NCBI RefSeq assembly: GCF_000242635.2
Contig: NC_017770.1
Location: 1,054,001-1,118,000 of the forward strand
Origin: Solitalea canadensis DSM 3403
Lineage (GTDB): Bacteria; Bacteroidota; Bacteroidia; Sphingobacteriales; Sphingobacteriaceae
DNA: 64,000 bases
Direction of reading: 5' to 3'
Of the stretch, positions 9,135 to 18,462 are shown in pieces. Positions within the stretch are counted from its first letter, which is position 1. Every line of letters begins with the position of its first letter. The notes under the pieces are model-generated. The model was given only the letters and a program-made list of their open reading frames with translations, did no database searches and had not been told where the DNA came from. The position numbers and the translations under genes were made by a program.

Positions 9135-9142
9135 CAAAGATA
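9135..9142 (-). promoter_or_regulatory. Candidate -7 element of the ppx gene
   Basis: On the minus strand TATCTTTG fits TAnnTTTG, 73 bp before the ppx ATG. A TTG at the expected -33 position is not evident. Confidence 0.35.
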
Positions 9143-9148
9143 ATTAAC

Positions 9149-9182
9149 AAAAAACGCTAAACATTGTTGTTTAACGTTTTTC
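9149..9182. terminator. Hairpin with flanking A and T runs
   Basis: AAAACGCTAAACA and TGTTTAACGTTTTT form a nearly perfect stem around a TTG/T loop, with A and T runs on either side. It could act as a terminator in either direction, but no gene visibly ends here. Confidence 0.45.
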
Positions 9183-9297
9183 GAAAATGTTTTTATCTTT
9201 TATACGGATCAAAATAATATTGAATCAGAAACATAAAGCCAACAAATAATAGATAGCATTACTCAATTGATGTTAATACTGACAAATGTGTAATCCG

Positions 9298-9428
9298 CCC
9301 TGTACAGTTCGGAAGAGCTAATTTAAGTTCTTGCAATAACCGCGGGAGAACTGTACGCAGCGGCGGCGTTTTTTGCTTACTTTTTTTTCGCTGTAGAAAA
9401 AAAGTAAGTCCCGCTGAAAGCGTCTAAA
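9298..9428. repeat. 130-bp composite hairpin repeat (GTACAGTTCGGAAGAG family), copy 1
   Basis: GTACAGTTCGGAAGAG is answered 45 bases later by GAGAACTGTACGCAG. A second hairpin follows, CTTACTTTTTTTT with AAAAAAAGTAAG, then the tail TCCCGCTGAAAGCG. The same ordered blocks recur at 23303-23490. The rest of the 490-bp gap between ppx and the ABC permease (9062-9552) holds only the hairpin at 9149 and no gene. Confidence 0.75.
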
Positions 9429-9552
9429 GAAGTATATAGTACTCGTTGGATTTTAAGGGAATACTGTATAAACACACCCTTTAGAAATGAGATTTAATTT
9501 TGCAACTGTCAATACATGAACTTTATCTTATACTTAATCTCCTAGAGATAAA

Positions 9553-10869
9553 TTATCTATAAAACAACCATTTGCCCAACTCTTTCCAACTCACTTTCTT
9601 GCCATACATCAAAATTCCTGTGCGATAGATCTTTGCTGCAAGCCAAACGGTTCCTAAAAATCCAAGGATCAATAAAAACATGGATAAGGCAAGTTCCCAG
9701 CCGGCTACTCCATAAGGTATACGCACCATCATTACAACGGGAGAGAAGAAAGGAATCATCGACATCCAGAAAGAAATAGGACTGTCGGGATTATTTACCA
9801 CAAAATTTATAGAGAATATAAAAGCAAATACCAGAGGCAGTGTTACCGGCATCATAAACTGCTGCGTTTCTGTTTCATTATCCACAGCAGAACCTATAGC
9901 AGCAAAGATAGCGCTGTACAGTAAATAACCACCTAAGAAATAAAAGATGAAGCAACCGATAACTAATGGAATGGAGATTGTACCCATTGCGTCAAAGAAA
10001 TCAGCAGCCGGATTATTATTTTGAGCCGTTGCATTAGCTGCGGCCGGATTTTTCTGCATCTGTTCAATTTTAGTTTGAGCGCTATCCGGAACAAGCACTT
10101 TCATCGCAACAGAACTGATTGTAGTGGTCAACACAATCCATAATAAGAATTGTGTTAAACCTACCAGTGCTATACCGATAATTTTACCCATCATCAGCTG
10201 AAATGGTCTAACTGAAGATATAATTACTTCTACAATCCGGTTCGTTTTTTCTTCAATTACCCCACGCATTACCTGAACTCCATAGATGAAAATAAACATA
10301 TAGATCAGGATTGAGGAGACCATTCCAACACCAAAAGCAGCTCCCGAACTTCCGGCTTCTTCGCCTTTTTCAGTCAGCTTTTTCGTACTTACAGATACAT
10401 TGGTTTTTAAGTTATCCAGTACCTTTTGATCTATTCCGGCCTCGATCAGTTTTTTATCGCGCAGCACATTTTCGAGGTGTTTTTCAACATCGGAACTGAA
10501 GCTTAATCCTGCTTGTTTCTGAGAGATTAACTGAATGTTTGTCGGTTGATAACCTTCAAATTTGGGAATGTAGAGTAAATAGCTATTCTCGCCGCTTTTA
10601 ACGATCTTCTTCGCTTCTTCTAATGGAATATCCAGGTAGGAAAACTTAATGGTTTTCTCGTCTTTAAGTTTGCCTTTAAAAACACCACTTTCATCAACAA
10701 CAACAACCGTTCTTGGTCCGCTTAATTCATCTCCTTTCCATACCAGAGCAATAATCCCGGCATACATCAGCATAATTAATAAGGGTACAAGGATGGTTAA
10801 TATGATGAATGATTTCTTGCGGACACGGGTCATGTATTCGCGACTTATAATGAGTAATATCTTATTCAT
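9553..10869 (-). CDS. ABC-2 type transporter permease (NatB-like)
   Basis: 438-residue membrane subunit of an export ABC system. The topology is typical of the ABC-2/NatB class: one N-terminal transmembrane helix (residues 18-40), a large extracytoplasmic region (about 45-180), then five or six helices to the C-terminus. The motif VMRGVIEEKTNRIVEVIISS preceding the helix cluster is characteristic of Na+-efflux-type permeases. The ATPase gene lies 38 bp upstream on the same strand, so the two form an operon. Substrate (Na+, drug or other) is not determinable. Confidence 0.85.
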   Translation of the reverse strand: MNKILLIISREYMTRVRKKSFIILTILVPLLIMLMYAGIIALVWKGDELSGPRTVVVVDESGVFKGKLKDEKTIKFSYLDIPLEEAKKIVKSGENSYLLYIPKFEGYQPTNIQLISQKQAGLSFSSDVEKHLENVLRDKKLIEAGIDQKVLDNLKTNVSVSTKKLTEKGEEAGSSGAAFGVGMVSSILIYMFIFIYGVQVMRGVIEEKTNRIVEVIISSVRPFQLMMGKIIGIALVGLTQFLLWIVLTTTISSVAMKVLVPDSAQTKIEQMQKNPAAANATAQNNNPAADFFDAMGTISIPLVIGCFIFYFLGGYLLYSAIFAAIGSAVDNETETQQFMMPVTLPLVFAFIFSINFVVNNPDSPISFWMSMIPFFSPVVMMVRIPYGVAGWELALSMFLLILGFLGTVWLAAKIYRTGILMYGKKVSWKELGKWLFYR

Positions 10870-10907
10870 TGATGATAGATTGAATCTTTTCTGTAGTTGG
10901 TTATTAA

Positions 10908-11834
10908 CTATTGTAACTCTTCCGGTAAAATTCCGCCTGTTTCTTTCACTTTGGCAATAAAGATATCGTGCATGCTCGGAATAATTTCTTCTAAACCGGC
11001 AACCTGTACTTGAGGTATCAGGAATTGTAAAAGATCATTTGCAGTACGTTCTCCATGTAGTTTAACTGTCATATGTTTATGGAGATCGTCTTCGTGTTGC
11101 TTCATTATCTCAAAAAGAGAAGAACCGTCATTTATTATATGGCCGTTATAAGTTACTTTGTATGAATGACTTCTGTATGCATACCTGATATCTCTGACCT
11201 TTCCATCCAGAATCTTCTGCGATTTATTGATCAAAGCAATAGAGTCACAAAGTGTTTCCACTGATTCCATGCGGTGAGTTGAGAATATGATTGTTGTTCC
11301 TTGTTTGTTTAAATCTAAAATCTCACGGGTGATAATATCAACATTAATAGGATCGAATCCGGAGAATGGCTCATCAAGAATAAGTAATTCGGGTTGATGC
11401 ATCACAGTGGCAACAAATTGAACTTTTTGTTGCATTCCTTTTGACAGTTCTTCTACCTTTTTATGCCACCAACTTTGAATTTCTAAACGTTCAAACCAAT
11501 AACGGGCACGCTGAATTGCCTCCGATTTGCTCAAGTTTTTTAGCTGAGCAAGGTACAGTACCTGCTCTCCAATTTCCATCTTTTTATACAATCCTCTTTC
11601 TTCCGGTAGATAGCCAATTCGTTCAATATGTTTAGAAGAAAGGCGTTCGCCGTTGAACAAAATTTCGCCACTATCTGGTGCAGTAATTTGATTTATAATG
11701 CGGATAAGAGATGTTTTTCCTGCCCCGTTTGGGCCTAAAAGTCCAAATACACTTCCCTTCTCAATTTCTATGCTCACGCCACTCAATGCAGTATGATTGG
11801 CGTATTGTTTTACAATATTGCGGATGCTTAACAT
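10908..11834 (-). CDS. ABC transporter ATP-binding protein (NatA-like)
   Basis: 308-residue ATPase partner of the permease immediately downstream. Walker A is GPNGAGKTSL (about residues 34-43), the signature is LSKGMQQKVQ, Walker B is LLILDEPFSG, and the H-loop is STHRME. A C-terminal extension of about 80 residues after the NBD is typical of this class, although the function of that region is unclear. It is the first gene of a two-gene minus-strand operon. Confidence 0.88.
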   Translation of the reverse strand: MLSIRNIVKQYANHTALSGVSIEIEKGSVFGLLGPNGAGKTSLIRIINQITAPDSGEILFNGERLSSKHIERIGYLPEERGLYKKMEIGEQVLYLAQLKNLSKSEAIQRARYWFERLEIQSWWHKKVEELSKGMQQKVQFVATVMHQPELLILDEPFSGFDPINVDIITREILDLNKQGTTIIFSTHRMESVETLCDSIALINKSQKILDGKVRDIRYAYRSHSYKVTYNGHIINDGSSLFEIMKQHEDDLHKHMTVKLHGERTANDLLQFLIPQVQVAGLEEIIPSMHDIFIAKVKETGGILPEELQ

Positions 11835-11937
11835 ATTTCAGATTTGAATGTTCAAGTTAGAAAAATATACAATCAATTCTCCTTCTGCGCGAAAGTTTTA
11901 CAAATGAAACTAATTTTTAAAAATGTTGCTTAAAAAA

Positions 11938-11972
11938 ACAGGTCGCCCTTTTTATGGACGACCTGCATTATT
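11938..11972 (-). terminator. Rho-independent terminator of the DUF6624 gene
   Basis: On the minus strand the stem CAGGTCGTCC / GGGCGACCTG with an ATAAAAA loop is followed by seven T. It begins about 20 bp after the stop codon. Confidence 0.8.
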
Positions 11973-11990
11973 TCTTTATATCAGAAAATG

Positions 11991-12911
11991 CTATAATGTT
12001 AAACCGTATTGTTTTAAAAATTCATGAATAGGAGGCAGACCTGCTTCGGCTCTTAATTCATTCAGCATTTGTTTATCGGCAATAGGAGGAAGGTAATACT
12101 TCCCATTTTCATCACAGGCAACCTGGCTGCCATAAATTTGCTTTTTACCGTTTGAGAGTGCTATAATATCTTCAAGAATAGCGAGTTGATAAGGATTTAC
12201 GATATAATTACGAACAGCCTTTTTCAATTCTGGCAGATACTTTTTTTGAGTATAAGAGCTGGCATATTTTAGTACCAACAACTGGGCTTCGCTAGCCTTT
12301 CTTCCAACTAGTCCTGGCCCTACCCAGCCCACAGTATTCCACAAATCGGCTAAAACTTCTTTATAGGCAGAATCTTTAACAGCCACCTCTCTTGTTAATT
12401 GGGCAATTGCTACAGGGTTTTGTGGTTTTAAGCGTTTTAAACTATCCAGTTTGGCATGATTACTTTTGATATTTTCACCTATAGTTTCAAGTTGCATCTT
12501 TAACTGGCGGTCCATATTAACAGCAGCTTTTTCTTCGTTACGGCGAACTGCTTTTAATAACGTTCCCCAACGTCGGTCGTCATGTAATGACGTTAATGCC
12601 TCATCGTTAATGATACGTTCATAATCGCTAAAACCAGCTTGTTGCGCCATGCGTAACAGGTGGTGATAGGCAGAATCAGGAACGCCTAACATCGACCATG
12701 CTCGTGCAGCATTATAGCGATCAGCAATAGTGCCTCTCCATCCATTTACTCTGAAAGCCCAAGTATAAGTGTATGTTGATTTTTTGTACTCTTTTGCTTT
12801 GAATAAAGAATCTGCAGATTTGGTTAATGTTTGATAAATCTCGGCTTGCGCCTTAGCAAAGGAAATACCGAAGAAAAAGGAAATTAAAAAGAGAATGTAG
12901 AATTTCTTCAT
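11991..12911 (-). CDS. Secreted protein with C-terminal DUF6624-like domain
   Basis: 306 residues with a Sec signal peptide (residues 1-22, cleavage after the AKA/AQA region). Residues 25-120 look like tetratricopeptide-type helices (KEYKKSTYTYTWAF, RYNAARAWSMLG). Residues about 180-306 resemble the DUF6624 domain: WNTVGWVGPGLVG, then KYLPELKKAV, the KQIYGSQV motif, LPPIADK and the final AGLPPIHEFL. Function is unknown. It has its own terminator and probably its own promoter. Confidence 0.65.
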   Translation of the reverse strand: MKKFYILFLISFFFGISFAKAQAEIYQTLTKSADSLFKAKEYKKSTYTYTWAFRVNGWRGTIADRYNAARAWSMLGVPDSAYHHLLRMAQQAGFSDYERIINDEALTSLHDDRRWGTLLKAVRRNEEKAAVNMDRQLKMQLETIGENIKSNHAKLDSLKRLKPQNPVAIAQLTREVAVKDSAYKEVLADLWNTVGWVGPGLVGRKASEAQLLVLKYASSYTQKKYLPELKKAVRNYIVNPYQLAILEDIIALSNGKKQIYGSQVACDENGKYYLPPIADKQMLNELRAEAGLPPIHEFLKQYGLTL

Positions 12912-13095
12912 AAAAGAGATAATACCTGCGTTTTTTGGTTTAATTGATAGAGCGACAGCATGATCTGGTACGTAGACCTTTCAAATATAATACAATATTC
13001 AAAATATCAACTATTTAAAAAGAAACTTAACGGCGAGGAAATTTATCCTCTTATTATGTATATATGTGGAATTCATTTTACTAATTTTAAAGCCT

Positions 13096-14160
13096 ATGGC
13101 TAAGCAACGTATATACAGTTTGGATGCTGTGCGAGGGATTTCTGCACTGTTGATCGTATTTTATCACGTATCATTTTGGCAAAACAGGGATATGTTTGAT
13201 GGAGGCTCCTATGTAACGCAAAAGCTCGGAATTTACATGGTTGCGCTGTTTTATTTGCTTAGCGGAATTAGCATGGGATATATTTATCAGGATAAGTTTA
13301 CGTCGCTTAAATCAACAGAACTCAAGGCCTTTTACCTGAAACGCTATTTTCGTATTGCTCCCTTATACTGCTTGTTGTGTGTGTTATCGATTTGGGTTTA
13401 TTCAAAAACAATTGATGCGGCCTTGCTATCAAGATTAGCCGCAAATTTTAGTTTATTGTTTGGTTTGGTTGAACCCGGTTACTCTATGCTTACGGGTGGT
13501 TGGTCGATAGGTGTTGAATTTTTTTTCTACGTCTTTTTTCCGTTTTTACTATGGTTATCATTACGTAATAAGTATTGGAGTGTGTTAGTTCTGCTGGCAT
13601 TAGGAGCGTTTGTTGTTATAACTGCTGTTTTATTAGAAAAATATCCATCATTGCCTGCAGGGTGGAAAATCTATTCTTATCCGCTTAATCATTTTCTTTA
13701 TTTCTGGATAGGAGTAATGATTCCCCGAATAAAACCAATGAAAAACCATTGGGGCTATTTAGTATTGGGGTTGTTATTATTTATTCTTTCCGGATGGGTA
13801 AATGTTCGTGATAAAAATTATGCATTATCAATTGTTACCGGGTTAAATAGAGTATTGCTTTCGGTTAGTGTAATATTAGTTGTTCTTTATTTCTACCTGA
13901 AAGTTAAATTTAAAAGCGACTGGTTAAATCATTGGAGCGACTGGTTGGCTTCAGTTAGTTTTTCCTTGTACTTGTTACATCCTTTTGTTTACTTCTTATT
14001 GATGAAATTCCTGGCAGCAAACAAACTCAGTTGGCCATTCTGGTACGTTTTTCCATTTGTGCTAGTAGCAACTGTTTTAATTGGGAGATTAGTTTACCAG
14101 TATGAAAAATATTTTGTTGATTTAGGAGGTAAGTTATTGAAAAAGAGCAAGGTAAATTAG
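13096..14160 (+). CDS. Membrane acyltransferase family 3 (OafA/OpgC-like)
   Basis: Integral membrane O-acyltransferase that modifies surface glycans or other carbohydrates. The N-terminal IYSLDAVRGISALLIVFYH has the family's R/H pair, with the proposed catalytic His in the first helix, and GGWSIGVEFFFY is the second conserved motif. About ten transmembrane helices are visible in 354 residues. An in-frame ATG 30 bp upstream would add ten hydrophobic residues. I prefer the internal ATG because MAKQRIYSLDAVRG begins like other family members. It precedes the lipoprotein array by 30 bp and may be cotranscribed with it. Confidence 0.8.
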   Translation: MAKQRIYSLDAVRGISALLIVFYHVSFWQNRDMFDGGSYVTQKLGIYMVALFYLLSGISMGYIYQDKFTSLKSTELKAFYLKRYFRIAPLYCLLCVLSIWVYSKTIDAALLSRLAANFSLLFGLVEPGYSMLTGGWSIGVEFFFYVFFPFLLWLSLRNKYWSVLVLLALGAFVVITAVLLEKYPSLPAGWKIYSYPLNHFLYFWIGVMIPRIKPMKNHWGYLVLGLLLFILSGWVNVRDKNYALSIVTGLNRVLLSVSVILVVLYFYLKVKFKSDWLNHWSDWLASVSFSLYLLHPFVYFLLMKFLAANKLSWPFWYVFPFVLVATVLIGRLVYQYEKYFVDLGGKLLKKSKVN

Positions 14161-14190
14161 TATATTCATACTATATTACCGTTACGCTCT

Positions 14191-14742
14191 ATGAAAAAAA
14201 CACTTCTACTTATGGGGATTCTAGTGAGTTTCCTAAGCTGTCAGAAAGATACTGACAAAGCCTGCCCTTATTTAAATACCACAGAAAAACATGTAAATGA
14301 TTTAGGAGTACCGATACAGACATGTGGAGAGGCGATTAAAGATTCGGTAATCATATCTGAAACCCAAGGGCTCATAGACAGTGATGGAACTGATTTTGGA
14401 GGACTTACAACAACTTCTAATGGATTTCTTACAATCTATAATGACTATCAATATGTTTATTTTGAAACCATTGAACTAAGACGTAGTGATATTCAGATTC
14501 TTTCTTATGATGAAACAATTGAATATCAGCCAGAATATCAAAGTGATAGGATGTGGAAGATTTCAATTCAAGAATTAGGTGGTGTTAATTTGTTGAAAAT
14601 TAAATATTTATCAGATTATTCTCAATGGCTTATATATGGGGACGAGGTATACTCACTTTATAGCTATGTATCCAGAAATGTAACTCGGTTTAATTCTTCA
14701 TTTACCTATAAGATTTCACCTTGTTGTAATCCTAATGAATAA
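14191..14742 (+). CDS. Lipoprotein array member 1, constant leader and variable body
   Basis: 183-residue predicted lipoprotein with a type II signal ending LVSFLSC, lipid-modified Cys at 17. Residues 1-46 (through CPYL, TEKHVNDLGVPIQ and TCGE) are nearly identical in all four tandem paralogues, at DNA level as well. The remaining 135 residues diverge strongly but keep a GFLTIYNDYQYVYFE-like strand pair and a terminal CC motif (SPCCNPNE). Five cysteines (17, 25, 45 and the CC pair) leave four for possible disulfides. Function is unknown; surface or periplasmic exposure is inferred from the signal. No database family is recognised. Confidence 0.75.
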   Translation: MKKTLLLMGILVSFLSCQKDTDKACPYLNTTEKHVNDLGVPIQTCGEAIKDSVIISETQGLIDSDGTDFGGLTTTSNGFLTIYNDYQYVYFETIELRRSDIQILSYDETIEYQPEYQSDRMWKISIQELGGVNLLKIKYLSDYSQWLIYGDEVYSLYSYVSRNVTRFNSSFTYKISPCCNPNE

Positions 14743-14762
14743 CGAATTAATCTTTACGCTCT

Positions 14763-15371
14763 ATGAAAAAAACACTACTACTTATGGGGATTCTAGTGAG
14801 TTTCCTAAGCTGTCAGAAAGATGCTGACAAAGCCTGTCCTTATTTAAATACTACTGAAAAACATGTAAATGATTTAGGGGTACCAATACAGACGTGTGGG
14901 GAAACGATAGTTAAAGACTTAATTTTTTATAAACTATTTCAATTGTTTGAACCTGGCAATAGTTGGTTTGTAGAAAATTATGGAAAATTAAAGGTCTATC
15001 AAGATGCCAAATACTTATATTTTGAATACGAGAATATAGATAATAACTATGAGTATGATTATTTAATTTATGTTGGTCCTGAAAATATTTTGATTCAAGA
15101 TGATCCTGAAAAAAAAACGAAATATTTTCATCAAAGTAAAACACCAAAGTACAAAATTCCTCTAAATACATTTTCTCCTAATGAGAAAGTGGCCATATTA
15201 TTCTATTCAAAGTACCGAATAGATGGTGACGAAGGATATTTCTATTCTGATAATCTTGCTTATGTCGCTGAGGAGGGGCTTCCCGAATATAAATATGATT
15301 ATGTCGGTTATACTATATATCCGCGTTATTTTCTATATACAATTAATCCATGCTGCAGACCTAATGAATAA
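14763..15371 (+). CDS. Lipoprotein array member 2
   Basis: 202-residue paralogue starting 20 bp after member 1. The leader differs from member 1 at only a handful of positions, mostly third bases. The body is unrelated at a glance, but with the same scaffold: GKLKVYQDAKYLYFE, the VGPENILI strand, KIPLNTFSPNEKVAILFYSK, and a terminal NPCCRPNE. The spacer before it, ACGAATTAATCTTTACGCTCT, is repeated before member 3, which shows that the duplicated unit includes the spacer. Confidence 0.75.
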   Translation: MKKTLLLMGILVSFLSCQKDADKACPYLNTTEKHVNDLGVPIQTCGETIVKDLIFYKLFQLFEPGNSWFVENYGKLKVYQDAKYLYFEYENIDNNYEYDYLIYVGPENILIQDDPEKKTKYFHQSKTPKYKIPLNTFSPNEKVAILFYSKYRIDGDEGYFYSDNLAYVAEEGLPEYKYDYVGYTIYPRYFLYTINPCCRPNE

Positions 15372-15391
15372 CGAATTAATCTTTACGCACT

Positions 15392-15964
15392 ATGAAAAAA
15401 ACACTGCTGCTTATGGGAATTCTGCTGAGCTTCCTAAGCTGTCAGAAAGACGCTGACAAAGCCTGCCCATATTTAAATGCAACTGAAAAACACGTGAATG
15501 ATTTAGGGGTTCCCATACAGACTTGTGGAGAAGAGTTGATCATCCCTTACGGCTATTACAGTTCTTATTCCGTCCCGGAAGATCACCCTTTTGATGATAT
15601 TGATACTTATGGATATCCAATTGACGGTTATACGTTCTATGGAAAGTTTGTAGTATATAATGATAGCAAGTATTTATATGTTAAGGTATTAGATGATCCC
15701 GGGTGGTATTTTGATGATGATATAGATTTTGAGGTTTTTGTATATCCGGAGGGAGTGGTTCAGGACACAAAGAAGTACACTTCTAATGTTAACTTAATCC
15801 TTAAGATTCCGCTGTCAGATTTTAATCCTAATGTAAAACTAATTGTAGAACCCAAATTATTGGTCGATAATATTTATCTAGGGCCTTATATTGTTTATTG
15901 GAATCTATTCTCTCCAACTCAGGTACCATACAAAGTCTTTCCTTGTTGTGAAACAACTGAATAA
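15392..15964 (+). CDS. Lipoprotein array member 3
   Basis: 190 residues. Same lipoprotein signal (ILLSFLSC) and constant region to TCGEE, then a body rich in Tyr, Asp and Pro with GKFVVYNDSKYLYVKVLDD, ILKIPLSDFNPNVKLIVEPK and the terminal FPCCETTE. The shared IPLxxFxPN element links it more closely to member 2 than to member 1. It starts 20 bp after member 2 and lies in one probable transcription unit with the other three. Confidence 0.75.
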   Translation: MKKTLLLMGILLSFLSCQKDADKACPYLNATEKHVNDLGVPIQTCGEELIIPYGYYSSYSVPEDHPFDDIDTYGYPIDGYTFYGKFVVYNDSKYLYVKVLDDPGWYFDDDIDFEVFVYPEGVVQDTKKYTSNVNLILKIPLSDFNPNVKLIVEPKLLVDNIYLGPYIVYWNLFSPTQVPYKVFPCCETTE

Positions 15965-15982
15965 CAATAATACTTACGCTCT

Positions 15983-16600
15983 ATGAAAAAAACACTACTA
16001 CTTATGGGAGTTCTGGTGAGCTTCCTAAGCTGTCAGAAAGATGCTGACAAAGCCTGCCCATATTTAAATACTTCTGAAAAACACGTGAATGACTTAGGAG
16101 TACCAATTCAAACTTGTGGAGAGGAACTCATGGCACCAGTGTCAAAATTGGTTAGGATTTACGATGGGAATAAATACATCGATGAAAGCTTTGATGAAAA
16201 ATGGGGATACGTTAAAATTTATATGGATGAGGATTATTTATATATCCAGCCAGACAATAATGTAGGAATTATTTATGATAACCATTACTTTGTTGGTCCT
16301 GAAAGTAAACTTTTAATTGACCCATTTACATTTACTCCACCCACACCTTATTGGTATCATGATCCTGGTAATGGTGTAAAAGTACCTTTGTCAAAGTTTA
16401 AAAATAATGAAGTAGTTGCCATATCGGTAAGGTATTACATTGTGTCAATGAATGACTATAACACATCTCACTATTATACCTTTAGTGGTTTTAATACAAA
16501 AGTTTGCAGGATGGAACCAGACGCGTACGGAAGAGAGGGAAGTTATGAACACAGATATTTCCTCTACAAAATAGTTAAATGTTGTAACCCTGCTGAATAG
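15983..16600 (+). CDS. Lipoprotein array member 4
   Basis: 205 residues, last of the array, followed by a strong bidirectional terminator. Constant region as in the others. The body has GYVKIYMDEDYLYIQPDN, FVGPESKLLID, VKVPLSKFKNNEVVAISVRY and the terminal VKCCNPAE. It shares the VGPE and PLSKF blocks with member 2, so the variable bodies are homologous but old duplicates, while the leaders look freshly homogenised. Confidence 0.75.
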   Translation: MKKTLLLMGVLVSFLSCQKDADKACPYLNTSEKHVNDLGVPIQTCGEELMAPVSKLVRIYDGNKYIDESFDEKWGYVKIYMDEDYLYIQPDNNVGIIYDNHYFVGPESKLLIDPFTFTPPTPYWYHDPGNGVKVPLSKFKNNEVVAISVRYYIVSMNDYNTSHYYTFSGFNTKVCRMEPDAYGREGSYEHRYFLYKIVKCCNPAE

Positions 16601-16618
16601 ATACTATCAATATAAAAA

Positions 16619-16657
16619 ACAAAACCCTTCCAAATTAGTCGGAAGGGTTTGTTTTAT
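16619..16657. terminator. Bidirectional terminator between lipoprotein array and dnaJ
   Basis: Ten-base perfect stem AAACCCTTCC / GGAAGGGTTT with a nine-base loop and T-rich sequence on both strands. It serves the plus-strand lipoprotein array and the convergent dnaJ. Confidence 0.85.
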
Positions 16658-16683
16658 TTATCTAGTGCGAATCTTGAATCTTA

Positions 16684-17844
16684 CTATTCAAAAAACTCTT
16701 TCATTTTTTCAAAAAAGCTTTTTTCATTTTTACCCGGATTCGGTTTAAAATTCGGAGAGTCTTTCAATTTCTCCAGTATTGCTTTTTCATCACTTGAAAG
16801 ATTTTTAGGTGTCCAGATGTTTACGTGTACTAATTGATCACCACGAACATAACTGTTCACCTCTTTAATACCCTTGCCTTTTAAACGAAGGATTTTTCCG
16901 CCTTGTGTTCCCGGATCAATTTTGATACGAGCTTTGCCATCGATTGTAGGAATTTCAACTGAAGTACCCAATGCAGCATCAGCAAAGCTTAAATACAAGT
17001 CGTAAACAATGTTATTGCCATCACGTTTAAGCGTTTCGTGCTCTACTTCTTCGATTAAGATGATCAGGTCACCTGCTACACCTCCGCGAGGAGCCGCATT
17101 ACCTTTACCACTTAACGAAAGTTGCATACCATCACTTACACCGGCAGGAATATTGATTTTTAAGGTTTCTTCTCCTCTTACAACACCTTCTCCGTGACAA
17201 GATGTACAACGGTCGGTAATAATTTGTCCTTCACCATGACAAGTAGGGCAGGTGCTTGTAGTAGCCATCTGACCTAAAATGGTGTTGGTTACACGACGCA
17301 CATTTCCGCTTCCATTACAAGTTGAACAGGTTTTAAAAGAAGATCCACCTTTAGCTCCTGTTCCGCTACAGGTTGTACAGCTAACTTGTTTTTGAACTTT
17401 AATAGTTTTTTCAACACCGTTAGCAATTTCTTCCAAAGTAAGTTTTACTTTGATCCGAAGATTAGATCCTCTTGGTACTCTACGTCCACCATTGCTACGT
17501 CCACCGCCGCCACCAAAGAAACTTTCAAAAGGATGTGCTCCACCGAAAATATCACCGAACTGGCTGAAAATATCATCCATATTCATGTTACCTCCGCCGT
17601 ATCCACCACCTCCTGCTGCACTCGCACGATGACCGAACTGGTCATAGCGCTGACGTTTTTCAGCATTACTCAGTATTTCATAAGCTTCTGCTGCTTCTTT
17701 AAAATTGTCTTCGGCTTCTTTGTCACCAGGGTTTTTATCAGGGTGGTACTTAATCGCTAACTTGCGGTAAGCTTTTTTGATTTCTTCAGCGCTAGCTGAC
17801 CGTGAAACACCTAAAATATCGTAATAATCTCTTTTGGTCGACAT
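16684..17844 (-). CDS. dnaJ: Molecular chaperone DnaJ (Hsp40)
   Basis: Cochaperone that delivers substrates to DnaK and stimulates its ATPase. J domain at residues 5-70 with HPD in YHPDKNPGD, a Gly-rich linker (75-125), four CxxCxGxG zinc repeats between about 150 and 225 ([32 protein letters not shown]), then the C-terminal substrate domains. 386 residues is full-length class I DnaJ. grpE lies 4 bp upstream, so this is a grpE-dnaJ operon. dnaK is not in the window. Confidence 0.97.
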   Translation of the reverse strand: MSTKRDYYDILGVSRSASAEEIKKAYRKLAIKYHPDKNPGDKEAEDNFKEAAEAYEILSNAEKRQRYDQFGHRASAAGGGGYGGGNMNMDDIFSQFGDIFGGAHPFESFFGGGGGRSNGGRRVPRGSNLRIKVKLTLEEIANGVEKTIKVQKQVSCTTCSGTGAKGGSSFKTCSTCNGSGNVRRVTNTILGQMATTSTCPTCHGEGQIITDRCTSCHGEGVVRGEETLKINIPAGVSDGMQLSLSGKGNAAPRGGVAGDLIILIEEVEHETLKRDGNNIVYDLYLSFADAALGTSVEIPTIDGKARIKIDPGTQGGKILRLKGKGIKEVNSYVRGDQLVHVNIWTPKNLSSDEKAILEKLKDSPNFKPNPGKNEKSFFEKMKEFFE

Positions 17845-17848
17845 GCTA

Positions 17849-18418
17849 TTAAGCTCCTACAACTACTTTTGCGTAACGAATTACCTTATCGTTTAAATAA
17901 TATCCTTTTTCAACCACGTCAATTACCTTGCCTTTCATATCATCAGAAGGAGCAGGGATATTAGTAATTGCTTCGTGCAAATCGGCATCAAACGGTAAAC
18001 CGATAGCTTCCATTTCTTTAACACCTTGTTGTGTGAGCGCATTTTTAAATTTGTTGGCAATGAGTATTACTCCCTCAATAGCCGGATCGTTTTCTTTTCC
18101 TTCAAAGGACTTGAAAGCACGATCAAAATCGTCTAAAATGGGAAGTAAAGACTTAATGACATCTTTTCCGGCACTTTGAATTAAATCCACTCGTTCTTTA
18201 GAAGTACGACGACGGAAATTGTCAAACTCAGCATACAAACGAAGATATTTTTCATTCGCCAGATCCAATTCTTCCTTTAAAACCTTTTCAGGCGACTCTA
18301 CTTCTTCACTTACTGCCATACTTTCCTGAACTTCCGCCGCATCGGCAGTGTTATCTATAAACTCCTCGTGAAACTGATTATCTTTATTTTCCATGTGTTT
18401 TTTCTTATTCTTCAACAT
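17849..18418 (-). CDS. grpE: Nucleotide exchange factor GrpE
   Basis: Releases ADP from DnaK. An acidic, disordered N-terminus (about 45 residues), a long coiled coil ([29 protein letters not shown]) and the C-terminal beta domain ending [13 protein letters not shown]...[17 protein letters not shown] are typical. Two ATG codons are possible: 18418 (as given) or 18394, which gives [12 protein letters not shown]. The second resembles other family starts more closely. A palindrome and a sigma-54-like sequence lie upstream and are listed separately. Confidence 0.93.
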   Translation of the reverse strand: MLKNKKKHMENKDNQFHEEFIDNTADAAEVQESMAVSEEVESPEKVLKEELDLANEKYLRLYAEFDNFRRRTSKERVDLIQSAGKDVIKSLLPILDDFDRAFKSFEGKENDPAIEGVILIANKFKNALTQQGVKEMEAIGLPFDADLHEAITNIPAPSDDMKGKVIDVVEKGYYLNDKVIRYAKVVVGA

Positions 18419-18462
18419 ATCTCAGGTTGATTTATAAGGTTATTGTGAATTAATGCAGCAAC

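Noticed and set aside
17386-17760. 124-codon plus-strand frame within dnaJ
   Set aside because: It is antisense to the J and Gly-rich regions of dnaJ and reflects their codon bias.
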